Of a stretch of DNA of 64,000 nt, positions 57,955 through 64,000 are shown one piece after another; positions within the stretch are counted from its first letter, which is position 1, and each line of letters opens with the position of its first letter. The DNA is taken from contig NC_089035.1 in assembly GCF_034140825.1 (NCBI RefSeq), forward strand, positions 30,559,001 to 30,623,000, given 5' to 3'. This stretch comes from Oryza sativa Japonica Group. Lineage: Eukaryota; Streptophyta; Magnoliopsida; Poales; Poaceae. The notes beneath the pieces were generated by a model. It ran no database searches. It had not been told where the DNA came from and saw nothing but the letters and a program-made list of their open reading frames with translations. Both the position numbers and the translations under genes were made by a program.

Positions 57955-58330
57955 CTCGCTCGAACAATCCTGCTACTACCACCATGCACGAAGCCGGATC
58001 ATTATTAGATCGCAATTATAATTAGAGATTATAAATAACAAAAACACCGGCGGTACAGAGATTCGAAGCTATCACTGGTTATTATTACCTTCTTTCGCTT
58101 TGATCACCGGGAATCCGGGATTGGAGGAAGGAGGCGACGTACGAGATGGCAGAAGAGGACGGTTTAATTTGCGTCTTTGCGGCAATGTGGCGGCTATGGC
58201 AGAGGGGGTGTGTGTTCTTGTAGCGGCGCTCTTGGCTTGGAGGAGAGGTTAGGGCCCGCTTTGCCAAGGGAACTCCATTAAGCCTACGATAACAAAACGG
58301 GATGTATCTCTTTTTGAGAGTTGTCAATAA
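57955..58330 (-). promoter_or_regulatory. Leader and promoter of the ATP synthase g gene
   Basis: Read on the minus strand, GAAAGAAG then GTAATAATA (58090/58089) is a donor, and TAGTAGCAG then GATTGTTCG (near 57968) is an acceptor, so a leader intron of about 120 bp separates a non-coding exon (about 58090-58200) from the coding exon. Confidence 0.6.
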
Positions 58331-59199
58331 TAATCTCTTTTACAGTACCCCTGCCATAGCACGATTCCCACTTCCAAGTTCTAACACGAAGAACTTCGGT
58401 GACCACCTGAAGAGTCCCTTGGTGTCACGTGCATTCTCTGCCGATCCCTCTCCGGTCTCCACCGATCGATGAGCGAGGCTGCGGCGGTGGAAGCTCGAGC
58501 ACAAGGTTACTCCATAGGATGCAAATGCTTTATGACTGGCCTGACGATGCATGGGTCTTCAACTCAGGGTTGTCTTCAGCAGAAGTGATAATTCTACGAC
58601 ACAGAAGTTGAGTAGGATGCCTGCTGAAATGACACAAACGTCGTTGTTCGAGTAAGCCATCACCTTTTCCGTGTTAAAACATCCGCAGATGAAATTTCCA
58701 CACTCTCTCTAAAAGGTGATGATCAGTCCACTTTGTCTTCAGAAAATCTAAACATAAACGCATGTGCAAGGGGCCTAAACAATATCTAAATCAGGTGACT
58801 TTTTGGACAGTTGTATTACTGCCATTTCTAGTTCTGTTGAATTGAAATATGCAATGGGACTATGAACATTATGACAGCACAGGGAACACGGCGCGCCAGG
58901 AAGCTCCAATAATGGACACAATAAAATGTTTAGTGAAGGGTAAAGATACAGCGCACAAATCGCGCTTAAGGCGAATCTTTGCATAAACGAAGTTAACATG
59001 TTGAGTTACAATGTAAAGAAAAACTCGTTCCAACACTGGTCTCGTCCATTGATGTGGAACTGACATCAACACGACCTGGGTATACATCCTTCCAGGCACA
59101 ACAATAAGTTTGCAGATCCGAGCACAACGCCATTCTTATTTCGGATGAAAATTAGGGTCGAAAGAAATAAAACAACCAAGATCAGTAGCAAGCATTGCC
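58331..59199. other. Spacer and NDUFS7 3' UTR
   Basis: 58,430-58,620 contains short ORFs without support. The part next to 59,200 is the NDUFS7 3' UTR on the minus strand. No other feature recognised. Confidence 0.45.
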
Positions 59200-61676
59200 T
59201 CACTTTGTCCACCAGTGAAGGAAATCCTTGCGCCTGTTGATCTTCTTTTGGAGCTGGAGGACACCATACAGTAAAGCTTCAGCAGTTGGAGGGCATCCAG
59301 GGACGTAAATGTCCACAGGAACAATACGGTCGCATCCACGCACAACAGAGTAGGAGTAATGGTAGTATCCACCACCATTGGCACAGCTGCCCATGGAAAT
59401 AACCCACCGAGGCTCAGGCATCTGATCATAAACCCTGTGGAAGAAGTTACCAATGCCATTAGCATTATAAAATTGTGAGCAGGTAAGAAAGGTTGAATGG
59501 TCTTTTGACAAAACCATTCCTAAATAGCAAAAGGCACAACAGAAGTTCTTCACGAAATCTTAAAAAGCATGTTTGAAAAAAAAGAAGAAGGAAGTAGCAC
59601 CCTAAAATTAATAGCAGATAACCAGAGGATACACAAGAAAAGCACTGATTTCCACAAAGGCCATGGCATTCATACAACAAAATAATTTTATTTGATTTCA
59701 AACACTCAGAACAACACGCCACTCCTTTTGCTGGTTTCTGGACATTTCAGAGAAGCACATCAATACAAACTACACCTTGCTGATCAGAATTAGATTTTTC
59801 TTTGCTTTCTAGAGTTATAGATTCTTGGAGAAGCAAATCCATGCTTATGCAAATAATCAGGGCATATATTTGTTTTTTTTTCTACCGTGGAGCACTATAT
59901 TATTTTTTGAAAAAATTGGTATCGAGACAAGCAAATCTTAAATAACCTAGGTACAAGTGTTGTTAAGGCATAAGGTGTTTTGAGGCAACACAGTTGCACA
60001 CCACCGCCTCAGCATCATAGGGCATGAGGTGTTGTGAATTGTGATGTCATATGAGGTGACTAAGGTGTGATTAGTGGAGAATATTGTAGAAAAATCAGCA
60101 AGAGCAAAGGGGAAATTGATAAAAGGCCCAATAAGCCAAGCAGCCAACCCACCAAAGCTAACATTAGCTTCATACCCACATGTTCTACGTATGCCCTAAG
60201 AGGCATCATACTCCACCAGCCACCAGCCACCAGCCACCAGCCACCAGCCATCAGCAGAGGAGGCACTAGCCGCCATCTGGCTGCCGACCACCTTTGCATG
60301 AGCTCAACATCTCAGGCTGCTACCACTGCCATGGCGCCATTGGCCCATTAGAGCTCAATGCCTCTGCTCACCTCATTGTCCGTCGCCGCCACCAGAGAGA
60401 TTCAAAGGCTCCAGCAAGCTGCAACAACTGCGATCTTGAGCTAGATCTGATGGTAGTGGCATGGGATCTGCAACAACATATATCCTGCAACCGCCTTTAC
60501 CACTATGGCGATGCCATAACAATGCCTTAACAACCATGCTATGTACCCACAATATCTAATTCACCAGCAAATATGTTTTTTCACTAATGAGTAATCGACA
60601 ACGTAAACATCAAATCAATTTATGTTACACATATATCCTGGAAGTCAAACGCAATGCTTTAATTAAGTTAACATTTAGCACTACTGAAGCTTGAACGCAT
60701 AAGCATTCCAAGTCTGATCCTCCATGAATGCATAGGTCCTCAAATCAAATCCAGCAAGACTTTAACACCAAGCCATCAAATCGGGATCCACAGGCAGTGG
60801 TTTATGGTTCTAAAATCAAATCCAGCCAGTGTTTAACACCAAGCCATTGAATTGACCCTATATATTTATCAAGTCGATTTATCCTCTCAAATATCTGCAA
60901 GGCCATATAGGGCGTATGCTAAGTTATCCTAAGTTATGGTGGGTTGAATGATCCACAATCTTCATTGGCATACTTTGAATCATGCCAAAATATTTAGACT
61001 AATGCACTATTGATGCTGGAAGGAGGTTTCAATTATTCACCGCACTATCCCATTTGTCCTGTCCGGGCATTCAGAACATTGGTGCTTGTGTCGAATTTGT
61101 GGCAAGTTTCCAAATGACATTAAAGGTGGGGATTAAGGCTTTTCGGATTATGGCTTTTCTACACTACAGAATGACATCACATTAGCTATTGAGTCTTTTT
61201 CACCCTGGCAAGATAATTTCCAAGATCTAAAAGCTGGGCAACACCAAATTCCCAGATCGGAACACAGGAACGCGAAATCTGAGCAGCCGAGGGGAGGAAG
61301 GTGGTACTGACTTGCGGAGCGCGGGCGCCATCTTGTTGGTGAGCGTCCCGGCGACGATCATGCAGTCGGACTGTCGCGGGGATGGGCGGAAGATGACGCC
61401 GAAGCGGTCGAAGTCGTAGCGGGACGCGCCGGCGTGCATCATCTCGACGGCGCAGCAGGCCAGCCCGAACGTCATCGGCCAGATCGACCCCCTCCGCGCC
61501 CAGTTCATGAGGTCGTCCACCTTGGAGATCACGAACTCGGCCGCCTTCGACTGGGGCGCCGGCGGCGGCGCCCCCGCGTACCTCGCCGGGGCTGCGCCCG
61601 CCCCCGTAGCGGCCGCCGAGTACGCCCGCGGCGCCGAGAGCAGCGCCAGCCGCGCCGTCCGCGGGAGCAGCGCCAT
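59200..61676 (-). CDS. NDUFS7: NADH-ubiquinone oxidoreductase 20 kDa subunit (NDUFS7/PSST), mitochondrial
   Basis: Two coding exons, 61312-61676 and 59200-59434, joined within a Lys codon (199 aa). Residues 1 to about 40 are Ala/Arg-rich and serve as mitochondrial presequence. All four N2 cluster ligands are present: the adjacent pair in [11 protein letters not shown] (Cys74, Cys75), [11 protein letters not shown] (Cys139) and [14 protein letters not shown] (Cys169). This subunit holds the last Fe-S cluster of complex I and lines the ubiquinone pocket. The start is the first ATG of [20 protein letters not shown]; a longer open frame upstream to 62069 is not needed. The 1.9-kb intron holds repeats. 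Promoter features are listed separately. Confidence 0.96.
59960..60533. mobile_element. Inverted-repeat element in the NDUFS7 intron
   Basis: TTGTTAAGGCAT at 59960-59971 is exactly inverted as ATGCCTTAACAA at 60522-60533, and further short inverted words lie just inside (CATAAGGTGTT, GCGATGCCATAACA). The 570-bp body contains GC-rich sequence and the CCACCAG minisatellite. No target duplication was found; possibly Mutator-like. Confidence 0.55.
60213..60254. repeat. (CCACCAG)6 minisatellite
   Basis: Five perfect 7-bp units followed by one variant CCATCAG. Confidence 0.97.
60738..60850. repeat. Imperfect direct duplication of about 70 bp
   Basis: CAAATCAAATCCAGCAAGACTTTAACACCAAGCCAT (halves near 60740 and 60760) recurs as AAAATCAAATCCAGCCAGTG then TTTAACACCAAGCCAT near 60812-60847. 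Confidence 0.75.
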
Positions 61677-61835
61677 CGCCGTCGTTCGCGGTAGGGTTTC
61701 CTCGCCGCCCGCGCGTGGAGGAGGAGGAGGAGATCGAGGCGGATCCGAGGAGGTCGGAGAGAGAGAGGAAGCGTAGGAGAGGAGAGGCGATGGGTGGTGT
61801 GCGTCACGACGCGAGAGAGAGGCCGGGCTGCGTGA

Positions 61836-61955
61836 TGGGCCCAAACCCAACAATAGCCCGTTCCATTGTGGGCTTATCTCTCGACGAGGCCCATCGTTTG
61901 ATGGGCCGTTGCAAAGACGAAGACGACGTGGGCTGAAGCTGGCCGTCGCGGCCCA
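61836..61955 (-). promoter_or_regulatory. Cluster of six site II (TGGGCY) motifs upstream of NDUFS7
   Basis: TGGGCC or TGGGCT in either orientation at 61836-61841, 61869-61874, 61888-61893, 61902-61907, 61929-61934 and 61950-61955, 160-280 bp upstream of the start codon. Site II elements bind TCP factors and are typical of plant genes for respiratory-chain and ribosomal proteins, so the cluster fits the gene's role. Confidence 0.8.
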
Positions 61956-62059
61956 CTCACCGGGAGGTCGCCGTCGTCGAGGGTCGGAATCGAGTAATGG
62001 GAGGGTGGCACGTGTGTGAACGGCGAGCTGTGGGAGCCAGTGGCTGCAGTTCAATGGCG

Positions 62060-63516
62060 TCCACTGCACCTTTCTCGTGGATCGACGAGGAGCGCAACAG
62101 AGAGGGGAGCAGAAACGATGCCCAGCATATGCCTAGAATATGTGCCTAAAATTTGGTGAGAAGCTGAATCCGGTGGCGAACCTGCCGGGGAATATCTCTT
62201 TCAATCAGTGTCCAAACTTTCAGGTTCACGAGTACCGGATACGCGAAGATATCATCGTATCTTCTCGCTCGGTGAAAGCGCAGGAGATGGCGGTTCCGCC
62301 GCCCGTGTGGCGCTTTCCGAATTGCTAGATGAATTTTCTCGCGCCACATCTTTGCTAAACATTCGAAATACGAATATCGAGCTGTGGAACATCTCAAAAT
62401 TTCGGTAAGAATATGGAAATATTGGACCTACATGTTAGGACGGTAACTGTGCGGTTGGGCATCCGCAGGCAGCTAAACTGATCTAGTCTATTAAGCTAAA
62501 AATATGAGATGAACTTATGGGTTGGAGTACGGTATCCAGCTTGCAAATAATAAGCCTGCTCGGTACGTTTGAGCTTGTCATCTTAACAAGCCATCTTATC
62601 TCGGCTCGGCTCGGCTCTTTATCCTCAACGAGCTAAAAATCTATCTCGGCTTGGCTCATAAGCTGACCTATTAAGCTTTTTTAACATATTATTTCACCTT
62701 CATAATTTCAAATTTACTATTTTATCATAAATAAATAATAAATACTACTACCTAATAAATAATTTATTAAATACAGTTATTTTGAATGTAATTAAGTGAC
62801 TAAACATTAGTTGATAAGCACTAAAAACTATGGTGATCTATTGTACTAACAAGTTAAACTAGCGGCTCGCAAGCTAGCTTGTTTGATTCACAAACTGAAA
62901 GCCTAGCTTGCTTAACTTTTTTAAGACTGCAAGTTCGAGTTGATCCGAGCCACAAGCTTTTTTTCCACACAAAAGACAAAAGCTGAGTGACCGAGAATTG
63001 TATTATGCGCATGTTTTTATTTATAGCTCTTCGTAGGCTTCTACTTTATTCCACTGTTATCGGAACCATCTCTTTCCTTGCATATAAGTATATGAGACGA
63101 AGATTCTACTAATAGTATACAATAATCACAAATTAACCAAACCGACTTTGGGTGAGCACGTTCTTTTGACGAAATGGGTAAAACATTTTAGGCGACAGAC
63201 AATTAATTATCACCAAAATTCAGACTAGTCAATTCACTGTCAGGAATGTTTTACTTTTTTTCTGAATGTTTTACTTTTTTTCTTTTAAGATAATAGAAAT
63301 GGATTACATCTCATAGAGAGAGAGCCAAGCCAAATGTTTTACTTCAATTGATCGGACAAGATACAATGAGCCTCTACTAATCGCAGGCTCAATCACGCGT
63401 AGCGCAAAAATCAGTCAATAGTTAAAATTATACCCGTATCGCAATCCTCACACACACATTGTTCGAGCTAGCCGTTTCGCGCTCGAAATCATGCGTACGT
63501 TCGTCGCCGCCATTGA
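62060..63516. other. Spacer with repeat fragments
   Basis: 62,560-62,960 is rich in CTCGGCTCGGCTC, GAGCTTG and its inverse CAAGCTAGCTTG, and ends GATCCGAGCCACAAGC: a decayed inverted-repeat element. Around 63,245-63,343 the word AATGTTTTACTT flanks a very short LINE tail (TCTTTTAAGATAATAGAAATGG read inverted). The last part is the phosphatase 3' UTR. Confidence 0.5.
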
Positions 63517-64000
63517 TCAGTTCTTGATCCGGAGCGTCATGGGCATGCCGTCCTGCACGGCGACGGCCGGCAACGACTCGAGCTTGCAGTCGAGCGGCGG
63601 CAGGTTCCTCTCCTCGAGGAGCACCCTGCCGACCAGCCGCAGCAGCGTCTCCTCCATCTCGGCGCCGTCGGCCCACGAGTGCACCTCCGCGTGGAGCAGC
63701 GACGGGTCCTCGCAGATGAGCTCCCACACGGGGAAGCCCCTGCGTGGCATCATGAAGTCGTCGCGGCCGAGGCGGAGCGACGGGCAGTAGTCGCCGCGGC
63801 CGTCACCGAGGTAGATGACCCTCTTGCCGGCGGCGCCGGCGGAGGCGCGGATGCGGTCGAGCACCTGGCCCTTGCACATGTTGGGCGGGCAGATCCCGAG
63901 GCCGCACCCGTGCGGGCCGGCGTGGAAGTCGTGGTACGGCGCGATGCGGAGGCGGCCGGTGGCGGCGTCGACGGCGCTCGGGTTGGTGTTGATCTCGGAG
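63517..64000 (-). CDS. HAD-type phosphoethanolamine/phosphocholine phosphatase, 3' part
   Basis: The minus-strand frame is open from the window edge to the stop at 63517-63519 (161 codons visible including the stop), so the N-terminus with the DxDxT nucleophile lies outside. Visible landmarks are EINTNP, YHDFHAGPHGCGLGICPPNM with CKG, and the acidic HAD motif IYLGDGRGDYCP. These are the signature of the PHOSPHO1/PECP1 group, which removes phosphate from phosphoethanolamine and phosphocholine. The plant genes are strongly induced by phosphate starvation and aid membrane-lipid remodelling. Thiamine-phosphate phosphatases of the same fold are the main alternative. Confidence 0.9.
   Translation of the reverse strand, partial: SEINTNPSAVDAATGRLRIAPYHDFHAGPHGCGLGICPPNMCKGQVLDRIRASAGAAGKRVIYLGDGRGDYCPSLRLGRDDFMMPRRGFPVWELICEDPSLLHAEVHSWADGAEMEETLLRLVGRVLLEERNLPPLDCKLESLPAVAVQDGMPMTLRIKN

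Noticed and set aside
58429-58611. Small ORF between the ATP synthase g and NDUFS7 genes
   Set aside because: 60 codons, no domain, no splice or promoter signal that stands out.
61677-62069. N-terminal extension of NDUFS7 in the same open frame
   Set aside because: The extension lacks homology to the family; the ATG at 61674-61676 begins a normal mitochondrial presequence, and the upstream part holds the promoter motifs.

Overview
The window is nuclear DNA of a grass, almost certainly rice (Oryza sativa). The genes have short GT-AG introns and GC-rich first exons, and the AT-rich spacers are packed with Stowaway, Tourist-like, hAT and Mutator-like elements of rice type. From memory, a RZFP34-type CHY/RING ligase gene next to the sulfate transporter OsSULTR3;6 matches the long arm of rice chromosome 1 (around LOC_Os01g52110 to g52230). 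No search was run, so this placement is recall plus gene order.

Layout. 1-730: the 3' end of an FLZ zinc-finger gene (+). 3853-6704: CHY/RING E3 ligase RZFP34 (-), with a 5' leader that probably reaches about 8.7 kb. 8.7-26.2 kb: a 17-kb gene-poor stretch of transposons, including a hAT element with an exact 8-bp target duplication, a Mutator-like element with a Stowaway inside it, several LINE tails with target duplications, and faint LTR-like fossils. 26.24-31.6 kb: the group-3 SULTR gene (+, 12 coding exons). 33.3-39 kb: a Barentsz/CASC3-type exon-junction-complex gene (+). 41.7-43.6 kb: a small heavy-metal-associated (HMA) domain protein (+). 46.4-49.7 kb: plastid Fe-S scaffold HCF101 (+, 15 exons, two GC-AG introns). 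51.75-53.1 kb: a lipase-like alpha/beta hydrolase (+). 53.9-55.2 kb: a single-exon nepenthesin-type aspartic protease (-). 55.7-57.95 kb: mitochondrial ATP synthase subunit g (-), with a duplicated N-terminal segment. 59.2-61.7 kb: complex I subunit NDUFS7/PSST (-). 63.5-64 kb: the 3' part of a HAD-type phosphoethanolamine/phosphocholine phosphatase gene (-).

The genes are independent transcription units. Loose functional links exist: two mitochondrial energy genes (ATP synthase g and NDUFS7) lie side by side on the minus strand, and HCF101 and NDUFS7 both concern 4Fe-4S clusters (one assembles them, the other carries one). I found no wholly new system. The most useful items are the two GC-AG introns of HCF101, the internal duplication in ATP synthase g, the frame problem and alternative acceptor in the Barentsz-like gene, three upstream ORFs in the SULTR leader, six site II motifs upstream of NDUFS7, and several mobile elements whose boundaries can be read to the base.
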